From positions 1 to 43,349 of the forward strand of contig CAMNHM010000008.1 of NCBI GenBank assembly GCA_946539475.1: 43,349 nucleotides of DNA, read 5' to 3'. How positions within the stretch are numbered: position 1 is the stretch's first letter; each line of letters opens with the position of its first letter. The stretch is from an uncultured Prevotellaceae bacterium. Lineage in GTDB: Bacteria > Bacteroidota > Bacteroidia > Bacteroidales > Bacteroidaceae. This document shows positions 24,944 through 33,751 of the stretch, in pieces. Position numbers and translations under genes: made by a program. The notes below the pieces were generated by a model that was given only the letters and a program-made list of their open reading frames with translations, made no database searches and was not told the origin of the DNA.

Positions 24944-26389
24944 TTAACTTTGCTTGTAAATATTATAGTTGAACTGGTAGGCGAAGCCACCGAGTCGGAG
25001 CTTGATGGTAACGGTGACCAGTCCGTTCTTTGTGTCATTGTTGACGAGCTCGCCCACGATGTCGCCCGAGGGAAGCTGTACGAAGCGCTGCTGGAAGATG
25101 TCGAGGGCACCTGTCATCACGATGCCCGTGCCAGTCTCTGGGTCGATGGACTCTGCCACATTACCATTCACGGTATAAGGCTCTCCCGGCAACTTAAACG
25201 TCACGTCGCCATCGTCGAATCCGCGCCATACGCCCTCTGCGTCAGCATTGTTACGGAACATGGGGCGCAGGAAGATGTAACCGCCTGAGTTGAACGTGAT
25301 GCTCAGCGCATCGGCCGAGAGCACACGCGACTGGAAGCCGGCGATGGGCGGGAAGGGCAGTGCCTCGATGCGGAAGGTCCAGTCGGTGAACATGATGGGC
25401 AGCTTGATCCAGTCGTTGCGGCGGATATAGTCGAAGCCGTTGGTGACGCCCGTCTTCCAGGCATTGCCGCTGGTCTGGCTGTTCACGGTGAAGCCATAGC
25501 GCATCTCCTCTACAGTGGTCTCATCGCTCGTTGCCTGGTCTACACGTGTTCGCTGCACGCTAATGCGGATGGAGTATTGGTTTTTCGTGGCCGTGGCTGT
25601 GGCGTTGGTCTCGTTGACGTAGATGTAGGTGGTCTGTGTGGCAGGCTCAGCCTCTTCCTCGGTGCTCTTGCCCGCCAGTATGAGCGGTGAGGCGAATTCC
25701 ATCTTATACGATGTGGAGTCGCTGGTGTCGATGGTGGAGGGATTGTCGAGCTCGAAGAGGCTGACACCGGTGGTGGTCAGCGGATAGACCTCGTATCCCA
25801 CAACCTTCATCTCCTGCTGCGAGTTGTTGATGAAAGTCAGCTCGAGCTTTGCCATCGTGCGGATCAATTCTATCTCGAACGACTGGTTCTCGCGCTCGGC
25901 GACGGTGACGGCCTGTCCGCCGATGTGGCTGCTCATGGGAATGTTCTCCGTCCACCCGTTGGTGGTGGAGAGCTTTCTGTTCGTCAGGTCGGGCATCGGC
26001 TGTCCTTTCACGATGCCTAACGAAGCGAACGTAGTACCCTCTGAGGGCAGGTTGGCAAAGGCGTAGGCCGTATAGTTGCCTGCAGGCAGGAAGAAGCGGA
26101 AGGTGTGCTCCTCGGCGCCGAGGGCATCGCTGTGTATGAGTTCCTCCACGATGCCACCTTCATCGACGAAAGCCACCCAGTACTCGTGGATGAGCTCTAC
26201 CGTGGGAGCTTCGTAGACGGGGTCGAGCCAGTCGCCGTCGGCACGGGTGGCACGCTGATATGGAGCGGTGAGACGAATCTCCACCACCCCCTTTCCTTCG
26301 GGTATTGCCTGCTCGTCTTCGCTGCAGGCTACCATCACGACGATGGCAGCCAGTGCCAGCAGGCAGTTGATGTTGAAATATTTCTTCAT
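24944..26389 (-). CDS. Fimbrillin-like lipoprotein (type V pilus minor/tip subunit)
   Basis: A 481-residue lipoprotein: signal peptide with lipobox Val-Val-Met-Val-Ala-Cys (Cys22). A beta strand then leads to an Arg-Ala-Thr-Arg-Ala-Asp motif (about 47-52) that matches the place where Mfa1/FimA-type precursors are cut after Arg to free the polymerising strand groove. It continues with a Phe-Leu-Pro-Ala-Gly-Asn-Tyr-Thr-Ala-Tyr-Ala strand, the usual fimbrillin N-terminal-domain signature. Position after the anchor gene and the second fimbrillin-like gene suggests a minor or tip subunit (Mfa3-5 type). It is 6 nt from its upstream neighbour and 15 nt from the 2080-residue gene. Confidence 0.78.
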   Translation of the reverse strand: MKKYFNINCLLALAAIVVMVACSEDEQAIPEGKGVVEIRLTAPYQRATRADGDWLDPVYEAPTVELIHEYWVAFVDEGGIVEELIHSDALGAEEHTFRFFLPAGNYTAYAFANLPSEGTTFASLGIVKGQPMPDLTNRKLSTTNGWTENIPMSSHIGGQAVTVAERENQSFEIELIRTMAKLELTFINNSQQEMKVVGYEVYPLTTTGVSLFELDNPSTIDTSDSTSYKMEFASPLILAGKSTEEEAEPATQTTYIYVNETNATATATKNQYSIRISVQRTRVDQATSDETTVEEMRYGFTVNSQTSGNAWKTGVTNGFDYIRRNDWIKLPIMFTDWTFRIEALPFPPIAGFQSRVLSADALSITFNSGGYIFLRPMFRNNADAEGVWRGFDDGDVTFKLPGEPYTVNGNVAESIDPETGTGIVMTGALDIFQQRFVQLPSGDIVGELVNNDTKNGLVTVTIKLRLGGFAYQFNYNIYKQS

Positions 26390-26395
26390 ACTCGT

Positions 26396-28039
26396 TTAGA
26401 CATAGATGATGGGATGCTCCACGGCAATCCACTTCTTGACGTAGATACGGGCCTTCATCTCCTCGGGGCCGCGATAGTCGGGCGTGGGGGTGCCAGGTCC
26501 GGATGCCGACTGGAGGGTGAAGCGATAGATATTGTTGCGCACGATGCCGTACTCCATCTTGTCGTGTACGACCTCCACATTGTTAGAGTGACGCATATAG
26601 ATGAAGTAGTAGCACACGCCGCCGACGTACTCCGTGACCTTGCCGAAACGCCCCTTGGCAGTGTTCGTAGCGTAGGCCTCGGCATCCGTCTTATTCTTGA
26701 AATAGAGGCGCTGCGTCTCGTCGATGCCCTTCTGGTTGTACTCCACCAGATAGAAGGTCGTACCCAGCTCGTACGTGCCCGGGGTCAGTCCGTCGGAGAC
26801 GGCGCTCACGCCGTCGGTCGTCTCCATCAGCGTGCCGTCCTGCTCCGGATCGTAGGCTGTATAGTAGTTTTTCTGCGGGGCATAGCGGCACTGCAGGGCG
26901 ACGCCCGTGGAGTATTCGGCGCACGCCATATCGGCAGCGTAGGTATTCTCGTTGACATAGCCCAGGATGACGGGCGACTTGGTATTCTCAATCGTCGGCA
27001 CCTTTGAGGCATCGGTAGCCAGCAGTGCTGCAACATTGCTGATGCGGCTGTCGCCGAAGAGTGTGGCGGGCAATGCCTCGCGGTTGGCTACGGTCTTCTG
27101 CACGGAATAGGGGTCGATGACGTAGTTGGTGGCGATGCCGCGCGGCGTTGGCGTCTCGTCGCCCAGGTAGACGACGTTCGTGCCGTTGATATCGTCGGCC
27201 ACTCGCTTGATATAATAGGAGGGCTTCTGGCTGCCGTTGACGATGGCCATGCGGTCGAGGTAGAGGAAAGCCAGCGTGGTGGTAACGCCGTCTTTGGTAT
27301 TATTCAGCGGGTAGCGTATGCCGTCGGAGGTGATTTCCGTACCTGTAGGATAGTAGTCGATGCGGGCAGCCATGCGTTCGATGGAGACATGCAGGCGATA
27401 GGGATCGTCGAACGCCCCGGAGCCCGTCTCGTAGTACTGGTCGTTCTCGTTGCTCATGACGAAGCGTGTGGGATTGGGCGTATCGGCAGTGGGTGCCGTC
27501 CATGTCCGCTGGGGTATTCCGTCGCGCAGTGCGCCCAGCGTCTGGTAGCTCGTGAGGTCGCCGTTGTTGGCCACCACGATAAACCGGAATATCTTGGGAT
27601 TGATCTCGTCGCGGCTGGCAATAATGGGGATCGAGAAGGTGTAGGTCAGCACATCTTTCAGCACGTCGTACGGCTTCAGCCGTAGGTTTTCCTCGCGGAT
27701 GGAGTCAATTCTTGCCACCTCTTCGTCGCTGAAGTATCGGCTTCCGAAGAAGGGGGTGTTGGCAGCAGCATTGACACCGTTGCCACCTCCGAGTACAAAT
27801 ACCGTGAAGTTGTGCAGCTGGTTCTCGTACTCTCGTCCGTACTCCCATCCGTCGCCCTCCTCTCCGCCGTTGGGTACGGCTCGGGTGACAGTGCTTCCCG
27901 CTACGTCGAAGGTCATCTCGACATAGAGGCTGTCACTGCTGCCGCTGACGTAGTCCTGATAGCTGCCGTCGTAGTCGCGGCAGGCTGTCAGCGTACCCAG
28001 CAGAGCCAGTGGAGGTAGTATATATTGGAGCAGTTTCAT
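26396..28039 (-). CDS. Fimbrillin-like lipoprotein (type V pilus accessory subunit)
   Basis: A 547-residue lipoprotein with lipobox Leu-Gly-Thr-Leu-Thr-Ala-Cys20. It has the same layout as the other pilus subunits: short N-terminal beta strand, a Val-Thr-Arg-Ala site near residue 52-55, a Phe-Thr-Val-Phe-Val-Leu strand, and a long beta domain. The C-terminal part includes a Ile-Val-Arg-Asn-Asn-Ile-Tyr motif before the last strands, also present in the major fimbrillin of this operon (Ile-Val-Arg-Asn-Asn-Trp-Tyr), which supports common ancestry. It lies between the Mfa2-like anchor and another minor subunit. It probably polymerises by strand exchange outside the outer membrane. Confidence 0.78.
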   Translation of the reverse strand: MKLLQYILPPLALLGTLTACRDYDGSYQDYVSGSSDSLYVEMTFDVAGSTVTRAVPNGGEEGDGWEYGREYENQLHNFTVFVLGGGNGVNAAANTPFFGSRYFSDEEVARIDSIREENLRLKPYDVLKDVLTYTFSIPIIASRDEINPKIFRFIVVANNGDLTSYQTLGALRDGIPQRTWTAPTADTPNPTRFVMSNENDQYYETGSGAFDDPYRLHVSIERMAARIDYYPTGTEITSDGIRYPLNNTKDGVTTTLAFLYLDRMAIVNGSQKPSYYIKRVADDINGTNVVYLGDETPTPRGIATNYVIDPYSVQKTVANREALPATLFGDSRISNVAALLATDASKVPTIENTKSPVILGYVNENTYAADMACAEYSTGVALQCRYAPQKNYYTAYDPEQDGTLMETTDGVSAVSDGLTPGTYELGTTFYLVEYNQKGIDETQRLYFKNKTDAEAYATNTAKGRFGKVTEYVGGVCYYFIYMRHSNNVEVVHDKMEYGIVRNNIYRFTLQSASGPGTPTPDYRGPEEMKARIYVKKWIAVEHPIIYV

Positions 28040-28069
28040 ACTGTCGTTATTGTCTTTTTTTTAGAAGGT

Positions 28070-29236
28070 CTAATCGAGCGTTACGTTCTGGATTCGCAAT
28101 GTCCACGGCAGCGAGTGGATGCCGAGGGCGATGAAGTTCCACTGGCCGCCGACGAGGATAAAGTCGAGGCGATAGTCGTAAGCTCTGTCGAGGAACTCCT
28201 GCGGACTATAGGCGTAGCGCTCGAAGGCGCCGCGTCCCTGCTGCAGGATCTCGGGCAGGTTGATGGCAGCCACCTGGTGGCCGTCGGGTCGATAGTTGAT
28301 GTAGAGCATGGCGGGAGCCACCGCGCTGTCGCCCTGTCGGAGCATGAGGCGGTTGAAGTCGATGTCGGCGTGTGCCGACTCCTCCACGCTGTCGTCGCCG
28401 GCGGGGCGGCTTTCGTAGCTCTTTGCCGCCGTGCGGCTATAGTAGGTGTTCCACTCGTCGAAGGGACGATAGGTGATGTCGGGCGTGCCGTCGGTATCGA
28501 CTGCGTTGTCCCAAAGGATTTGTCCGTTGCGGTCGACGATACGTATCTCGTAGTCGGCGATGTCGCAGTGGCCGGGGTCGTCGGCCTGTCGCAGCGAGAT
28601 GTGCAGGCGCTTGGTGTCGCGCACCATGCTGACGACGCATCGTGTCAGCTCGTGCTCACGGACGGTGACGGTCTGCACCGCCGTAAGGGCTACGTCATCA
28701 GCGTTGTCGGCGCGCGTCAGGGGGTTCTGCGTATACTGTGCAGAGCGCAGTGTACCGTGCCAGAGGGTGTCGAGCTGCTGGGGGATGAGTGTGGCGGCCT
28801 GTGTGCCGGGCAAGGTGGTCAGCGTCACCTTGAGGTTGCTGATGTCGCCGCTCTGCCCGTCGCGCAGGTAGCGCACGCCTGAAAGCTGGCTCAGGCTGCT
28901 GTAGGGACGCTGGTTGGCCAGCGCCAGCAGCCGGTATTCGCCAGGCTGCAGTCCATCGACGGTCATACGGTAGTTCACGTTGCGCAAGGGCTGTGCCGAG
29001 GCGGTGTTGTCTTCCGTCTGCATGCGCACCAGCTGTCCGCCTTGGTCGTAGACATAGAGCGTGACGCTCCCCACATGGTCGTTGAACATGTTGGCTCGCT
29101 CCACGTTATAGTCGTAAACGAATTCCACGGAGAGCCCCTGCGGACAATCCTCAAGGCTGTCGCTCATCAGTGAGCACGATGACAGGGCAGCGAGTGCCGT
29201 CAGGGCAATGAATGTCTTTTTTGTGAACTGCATCAT
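28070..29236 (-). CDS. Mfa2/FimB-family fimbrial anchor lipoprotein
   Basis: A 388-residue lipoprotein (start Met-Met; either ATG fits). Lipobox Leu-Ser-Ser-Cys near residue 21. It carries the FimB/Mfa2 family signature right after the signal: Cys-Pro-x-Gly-Leu-x-Val-x-Phe, then Met-Phe-x-x-His-Val-Gly-Ser-Val-Thr-Leu-Tyr-Val-Tyr-Asp with a Gly-Gly, and later a Gly-Leu-Gln-Pro-Gly-Glu-Tyr turn. Known role: a lipid-anchored base that terminates the pilus and controls its length. It lacks the Thr-Arg-Ala cleavage site seen in the three polymerising subunits, as expected for an anchor. It follows the major fimbrillin after a GC-rich hairpin. Confidence 0.85.
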   Translation of the reverse strand: MMQFTKKTFIALTALAALSSCSLMSDSLEDCPQGLSVEFVYDYNVERANMFNDHVGSVTLYVYDQGGQLVRMQTEDNTASAQPLRNVNYRMTVDGLQPGEYRLLALANQRPYSSLSQLSGVRYLRDGQSGDISNLKVTLTTLPGTQAATLIPQQLDTLWHGTLRSAQYTQNPLTRADNADDVALTAVQTVTVREHELTRCVVSMVRDTKRLHISLRQADDPGHCDIADYEIRIVDRNGQILWDNAVDTDGTPDITYRPFDEWNTYYSRTAAKSYESRPAGDDSVEESAHADIDFNRLMLRQGDSAVAPAMLYINYRPDGHQVAAINLPEILQQGRGAFERYAYSPQEFLDRAYDYRLDFILVGGQWNFIALGIHSLPWTLRIQNVTLD

Positions 29237-29305
29237 TCTAACGTTTTGTTTATGTATCTATACGTTCTGTATGTATGTCGCGTCGTGAAAGCGGGTTTGT
29301 GGAAA

Positions 29306-29336
29306 GGTGGCCGGCGCCCGCGTAGCGCCGGCCATC
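29306..29336. terminator. GC-rich hairpin after the major fimbrillin gene (attenuator)
   Basis: Arms 29306-29317 and 29325-29336 form about 12 bp, nearly all G-C, round a 7-nt loop. For - strand transcription the U-run after the stem is poor, so partial termination or mRNA end protection is more likely than a full stop. It sits in the only long gap (119 nt) inside the fimbrial operon, between the major subunit and the anchor gene. Confidence 0.6.
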
Positions 29337-29355
29337 TTTTATGCGAATAGTAAGC

Positions 29356-31398
29356 TTAGAGCGTCTCTTCCTGGAAGCGCTTCACCCAAGGCAGAATGTG
29401 CACCTCTGCAGAGATGAAGTAGCTGGTGGGAGGATTGTCGTCAGGAGTATTACCTGCCTCACCACTGAAGTCCTCGGGAACGGGCGAACCGATACCCTCA
29501 ATCTTCTTCAGCTTGATAACGTACCAGTTGTTGCGGACGATACCATAGCGGCCCAGCCAAGCATGGGCATAGTTCTCACCATAGACGGTGGTCACCTTGT
29601 CGACAGTCTGAGTTGCATTAGCAGGATAGATGCAAGGAACGGTAGCATCCTGATAGACATTGTATGCCTCTGCGGGTGCGTTCCAAGGAGTCTCCACATC
29701 GCCGAAGTGCTTGATGCGAACTGAATAGTAGGAGACACCACCCTTGTACTGGTAAACCTTAGAGTTGGCAGGCACTGCAATGCCACCTGTGGGATTCAAG
29801 TAAGGATTAGCAATAGCTTTGATGGCAGCTTCATCAGCAGCAGATGCAGCGGCGCCATTGGTCTTGATGTTAGTCAGAGCCAGCGTAACGGTATAAGGCA
29901 GCTCACCAGTATTAGCATTATATTCACCAGGAGTAACAGTGACATCAATATCAAAGCTCACCCTTGTCACACCAACAGAGATGGTACGGCCATCTGCAGC
30001 AGTAGCCTTACCAAGGTCGGCACTGATATCGGTCTGGATGAGAGCCTTCTGCTGGTTGATGAAATCGCGCATACGTGTCGTAACAACAGCTTTAATGTCG
30101 TTAGTGTTAGCCAGCATGGTGTTGGGCTGTCCCTCGATGGTGTAGAAATCCTGAGGATTGATCTTAGCCTTCACACCTACGTAGGTAGTGTTGCGGAAGA
30201 TCTGACAATTCTCATCGAAGGTGTTCTCATAGGTGTATGTGACATCCTCAGACTTCAGCGTGTACTGAGCATCTTTCAGCTGAGCATTGATCAGACCCGT
30301 ATTGGCATTCTGAGGAATAGCACCTGTGCCAGAATAGTTGGGATCATAACCGAAGTAAGTGCGGAATGCAGGGTTGGGGGTATGGTCTGCATTGAAGAAC
30401 GGAGTGCGACCCACCATACGCCATCTCAGGTAAGCAGGAGTAGTTGCGGCGTTGTTGTAGGGCAGCCAGTCAGTGTCGACCTGACGGGTGTTGTAATATC
30501 CAACACCACCATTTGTTTTATCACCGTGGTTCACATTACCGAGAGCCCATTTCACATCAGCTTTGGCAATCGTTGTAGCGGTCTCCTGACCATCGAGCTG
30601 AATGCCGAAATTCTCATCCACGTCCACCTCAACCTTCACGGCAGCACGCTCCACATAAATGCAAGCCGACTGAGCACCTTTGGCCTCAGCCTCAGCCTTG
30701 GTCTTGTAGATGGCGCTCTTGTCAATCTCCGTGAAAGTAATGATGTTTGCACTAGCAGGAGCAGCCTCACCTCCGGCAACGGTAGAGATGGGCACGCTGG
30801 TCATCACGAGACCATCGGTTCCGATGGCTCCAAAGCCCAACGTCTCGTCTTCAATACCGATAGCCATCAGCTGCAGCTTCTTGAACTGTGCACCTGTGGT
30901 TGTACCTGCTGTTGCGGCAATTCCCGTCTCATTACCATCATCGTTCAGGATGACATAAGCATAGAGCTTATCACTGATGCCTAGGTTGGGGTTCTGAATC
31001 TCCTGCACCATGCGAGTGCTTGTGGAAGTGATTTCACCGAAGCCGGAAGCAGTCGTCCCCTGGTTGTTGCCACCAGGAACATTGTCAGCTGCCTCATCAT
31101 TAAATGTTGCAGTGATGGGGAACGACTGGAAGAATACAGCAGCATCCTCATTGGCACCCTTGAAGAGATAAAGCGTACCGCTCTTCACAGCGTACTCAGT
31201 AGCTAATCCATCAGTGAGATCCTCGTTGGCACGAGTGATAGGATCGCCGGGCATGGAGATGCCTACGGCCAGCCAAGAGCTTTCTCCCTCTACAAGTCCG
31301 TAGAGGTTGTTGGGCTCAGCAATCTCGTCTTTTTCCGACGAGCAGGCTCCGAGCAGCAGTCCAGCTGCAGCGAGAGCGAAAAGACTAAACTTTTTCAT
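29356..31398 (-). CDS. Major fimbrillin, Mfa1-like type V pilin
   Basis: A 680-residue lipoprotein with lipobox Leu-Leu-Gly-Ala-Cys19. A Trp-Leu-Ala-Val-Gly-Ile strand and a Ile-Thr-Arg-Ala-Asn site (about 53-57) mark the prosegment expected to be cut after Arg once the protein reaches the outer membrane. The mature protein is long and beta-rich with a Thr-Leu-Tyr-Leu-Phe-Lys-Gly strand and a C-terminal Ile-Val-Arg-Asn-Asn-Trp-Tyr element. Place in the operon (after the DUF3575/DUF3868 pair, before the Mfa2-like anchor) is that of mfa1 in Bacteroidales fimbrial loci. It forms the pilus shaft by donor-strand exchange. Longer than P. gingivalis Mfa1 (about 560). Gap to the upstream gene is 42 nt. 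Confidence 0.85.
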   Translation of the reverse strand: MKKFSLFALAAAGLLLGACSSEKDEIAEPNNLYGLVEGESSWLAVGISMPGDPITRANEDLTDGLATEYAVKSGTLYLFKGANEDAAVFFQSFPITATFNDEAADNVPGGNNQGTTASGFGEITSTSTRMVQEIQNPNLGISDKLYAYVILNDDGNETGIAATAGTTTGAQFKKLQLMAIGIEDETLGFGAIGTDGLVMTSVPISTVAGGEAAPASANIITFTEIDKSAIYKTKAEAEAKGAQSACIYVERAAVKVEVDVDENFGIQLDGQETATTIAKADVKWALGNVNHGDKTNGGVGYYNTRQVDTDWLPYNNAATTPAYLRWRMVGRTPFFNADHTPNPAFRTYFGYDPNYSGTGAIPQNANTGLINAQLKDAQYTLKSEDVTYTYENTFDENCQIFRNTTYVGVKAKINPQDFYTIEGQPNTMLANTNDIKAVVTTRMRDFINQQKALIQTDISADLGKATAADGRTISVGVTRVSFDIDVTVTPGEYNANTGELPYTVTLALTNIKTNGAAASAADEAAIKAIANPYLNPTGGIAVPANSKVYQYKGGVSYYSVRIKHFGDVETPWNAPAEAYNVYQDATVPCIYPANATQTVDKVTTVYGENYAHAWLGRYGIVRNNWYVIKLKKIEGIGSPVPEDFSGEAGNTPDDNPPTSYFISAEVHILPWVKRFQEETL

Positions 31399-31440
31399 AA
31401 ATGATTAATAAAGAGATTAAAATGTTAAAGAATTATTTGA

Positions 31441-32925
31441 TTATTTTCTGTCCTTATAGGGAAGCATCTTCTGTATGGCCTGACGGTTGCGGCTGACATC
31501 GATGCCCTTCTGCTGTGCGTTGTCGAGGTGGCGTGCAGCCTCGTCATACTGTCCGCGAAGGATGCATACAACGGCACGGGCATTCTCGGCAGCGCCGCTG
31601 TTTCCTGCCCGCTGCAGCAGTGTCTCGGCCTTCAGCGGATCGCGCTGCTGTATGGCGACATTGGCCAGGTTGAGGTTGACAGCCTCATCGTCAGGATAGT
31701 TATTGAGTGCTGTCTGCAGAGCACGGTTATACTCGTCGGAGTAGGGCTCGAAGGTCTGTGCCACGCGCCACAGCTCGTGCTGCGACAGCTGGTAGGGCTT
31801 CGAGCGATAGATCTGGAGGCACTCCTCGATGGTGTTGAAGGTGCGCACGTTGAACGTGATCTCATAGTCGGAGCGGCGCAGCGAGGGGTACACATTCCTC
31901 AGCAGGTACTGGTAGTCCTGGGGATAGGAGCGCTTGATGCGGGCCTCGGTGGCATCGGCCGTGCGCTCAATCTCACGGTCTTCCTTGAGCAACAGCTCGC
32001 GGATGATGGAGTGGATCTCGTCGCCGTGAGCCAGCTGCGTGCCGTCCATCTTCTCCACTGCCTCGCGCAGCCCAATCCAGTTCTCAGGCGTGGCCTCGGC
32101 AGGAGCGAAGGCACTGGCGGGCAGCTGGTAGGTCTTCCGCAGCCACTCCGTAAGGCTCTTCGCACGGTTGGTGGCCAGCATGCGGTTGTGGGCGAAGGGC
32201 GACTCGGGCGATGCCCATCCGTGAATCTTGATTTCCTTGACGGTGATGTTCTTGTCGGCCACCATGATATCGAGTGTGTCGGTAATCTTGCGAAGCTCGC
32301 GACGGTTGTCCATGTAGTCGGGCTTCATCTCCCACTTGTTCACCACGAAGTTGATGAAAGCCGAGCCGTGGAGCTCGTAGGGGGCTTTGTCCTGAGGGGG
32401 CTCCTGGTTGACGAGGGCGATAAGCGTATAGGGATCGGGCGGTAGGTCGCGGCGCAGCGACGTGACGTAGGGCAGTTCGGAGAGGTCGCCGCAGGCACAC
32501 AGGTCCTCCTCGAGGCGCAGCTCGTAGGCATCCATCCACTGCTCGTAGGGCACCGTGCTGCGATAGGACTCGCCCTGCGGCTTGCCCGAGCGGCGGCTGA
32601 CGTGTGCCACATTACTGTATGCCACACTCGACAGACCGCGCTCGTAGAGCACATACTGGGCACGACTGTCGATGACCAGCGCATCGAAGGCGGCCTTGCG
32701 GCTACCGTCGATCGACACGAGGACGGGATGCACCACCACCGACTGCTGGTGGTTGAGCTTCAGCTCGTCGAGGCAGACGTCCATCGTGAGCAGCATCTGC
32801 CCGTCGCGCTGCGTGAGCAGGGCATTCTTCACCACCGTCTGGCCGTCGCTCAGCGTCTGTGCACCCACGAGCTGTGAGGCAACGACTGCCAGACCTGCAA
32901 AAATATAGCGTAACTTGATGGTCAT
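31441..32925 (-). CDS. DUF3868-type envelope protein with OmpA-like domain and TPR-like end
   Basis: Start ATG 32925 is used because the signal peptide (ending Val-Gly-Ala-Gln near residue 23) begins there; the longer frame to 33021 adds 32 residues that overlap the upstream gene. The 494-residue product has a beta-rich N-terminal domain as in DUF3868 proteins. An OmpA-like peptidoglycan-binding motif follows (Ile-His-Gly-Trp-Ala-Ser-Pro-Glu-Ser then Asn-Arg-Met-Leu-Ala-x-Asn-Arg-Ala), and the C-terminal 120 residues hold TPR-like helices. In Bacteroidales fimbrial loci this protein is paired with the DUF3575 protein and precedes the major fimbrillin. It probably supports assembly at the outer membrane while holding the cell wall. 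Confidence 0.78.
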   Translation of the reverse strand: MTIKLRYIFAGLAVVASQLVGAQTLSDGQTVVKNALLTQRDGQMLLTMDVCLDELKLNHQQSVVVHPVLVSIDGSRKAAFDALVIDSRAQYVLYERGLSSVAYSNVAHVSRRSGKPQGESYRSTVPYEQWMDAYELRLEEDLCACGDLSELPYVTSLRRDLPPDPYTLIALVNQEPPQDKAPYELHGSAFINFVVNKWEMKPDYMDNRRELRKITDTLDIMVADKNITVKEIKIHGWASPESPFAHNRMLATNRAKSLTEWLRKTYQLPASAFAPAEATPENWIGLREAVEKMDGTQLAHGDEIHSIIRELLLKEDREIERTADATEARIKRSYPQDYQYLLRNVYPSLRRSDYEITFNVRTFNTIEECLQIYRSKPYQLSQHELWRVAQTFEPYSDEYNRALQTALNNYPDDEAVNLNLANVAIQQRDPLKAETLLQRAGNSGAAENARAVVCILRGQYDEAARHLDNAQQKGIDVSRNRQAIQKMLPYKDRK

Positions 32926-32939
32926 ATACTTATTTATTA

Positions 32940-33524
32940 TTAGAGATTGTAAATCATGTTGAGGGCTATCTTCGTTGGGCCGATATAGTTGTAGTGGCCC
33001 TCGCCCGTCTGCGTGCCGCAATGCTCGCAGGGGAACTTCTTGTACTTCAGATAGTCATAGCCAAGGCCGATGACCGTCTCCACACTGAAATGACGGCTGA
33101 CGGGCCACTGATAGCCATAGACAAGGCCACCGCCGGCATACCAGCCTTCATAGCGGTTGTGATGCAGGCAAGGGGCAATGCCCAGCGGAAACTTCACACC
33201 GCCGGCATTGAACTCGCCGCCCATGAGGTGGAAGCCCACGAAATGACCATTGAACGCCTCGCAGAACCAGTAGCGAGCCTCGGGCTGCAGGAGCCAGTGG
33301 CGCCACTTCTTGTTGTTGCTGAACGTCCAGGGGTTGATGCCGAAAGTGGCGTCGAAGGTCCACTTCTTCGACAACCCAACCTCCATGCCAATGTTTGGAG
33401 TAAGACTTGCATCATAAAGCAGGTTGTTCTTGAGCGAAATCTGGGCCTCGGCCCTGCTGCTTACAGACAAGAACAGCAACAGAAGAGACATTCCCCTGCC
33501 TATGATCCTCTGCATGTGTCGCAT
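32940..33524 (-). CDS. DUF3575-family outer-membrane protein
   Basis: A 194-residue protein; ATG 33524 or 33515 (then MQRIIG) are both possible starts. Signal peptide ends Ala-Glu-Ala-Gln. The mature start Leu-Lys-Asn-Asn-Leu-Leu-Tyr-Asp-Ala-Ser-Leu-Thr-Pro-Asn is the hallmark of DUF3575, followed by Trp-Phe-Cys-Glu-Ala-Phe-Asn-Gly-His-Phe, and alternating aromatic strands suggest a small beta barrel. It is the first gene of the fimbrial operon, 15 nt before the DUF3868 gene. Known only from context: these proteins are conserved at the head of type V pilus loci. Confidence 0.85.
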   Translation of the reverse strand: MRHMQRIIGRGMSLLLLFLSVSSRAEAQISLKNNLLYDASLTPNIGMEVGLSKKWTFDATFGINPWTFSNNKKWRHWLLQPEARYWFCEAFNGHFVGFHLMGGEFNAGGVKFPLGIAPCLHHNRYEGWYAGGGLVYGYQWPVSRHFSVETVIGLGYDYLKYKKFPCEHCGTQTGEGHYNYIGPTKIALNMIYNL

Positions 33525-33580
33525 ACGATAACTGTTTTTTTGGTGATTTATTCTTTTGACGACGACCGTTTATTGTGCTG

Positions 33581-33610
33581 CAAAGGTACGCAAATATTCT
33601 ATTTCTCAAA
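33581..33610 (-). promoter_or_regulatory. Promoter of the fimbrial operon
   Basis: On the - strand a perfect -7 element TAnnTTTG (TACCTTTG, 33588-33581) is preceded by TTTG at 33610-33607 with an 18-nt spacer. Transcription would begin near 33574 and reach the DUF3575 start after about 50 nt. It lies divergent to the AraC-family gene. Confidence 0.75.
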
Positions 33611-33628
33611 TGCAATATCCGAAAAGGG

Positions 33629-33709
33629 AGTTTCATAATAAGAAACTATATAGATAGTGTCATTTTGGGTCAAAAAGTAGCAATTGCATGACACAATCTC
33701 CCCAAAATG
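33629..33709. promoter_or_regulatory. Cluster of dyads in the divergent promoter region, candidate operators
   Basis: Three small inverted repeats lie between the two divergent promoters: AGTTTC/GAAACT (33629-33634, 33642-33647), GTGTCAT/ATGACAC (33657-33663, 33688-33694) and CATTTTGGG/CCCAAAATG (33661-33669, 33701-33709). The last two are nested and all lie just upstream of the regulator -7 box. Binding by the neighbouring AraC-family protein is a guess. Confidence 0.45.
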
Positions 33710-33712
33710 TAT

Positions 33713-33720
33713 TATATTTG
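33713..33720 (+). promoter_or_regulatory. -7 element of the AraC-family regulator gene
   Basis: The sequence TATATTTG fits TAnnTTTG exactly and lies 32 nt before ATG 33752. No good TTTG element is found 19-21 nt upstream, so activation by a bound protein is possible. Confidence 0.55.
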
Positions 33721-33751
33721 CAACAGAATAAAACAACTAACAACATCTACT

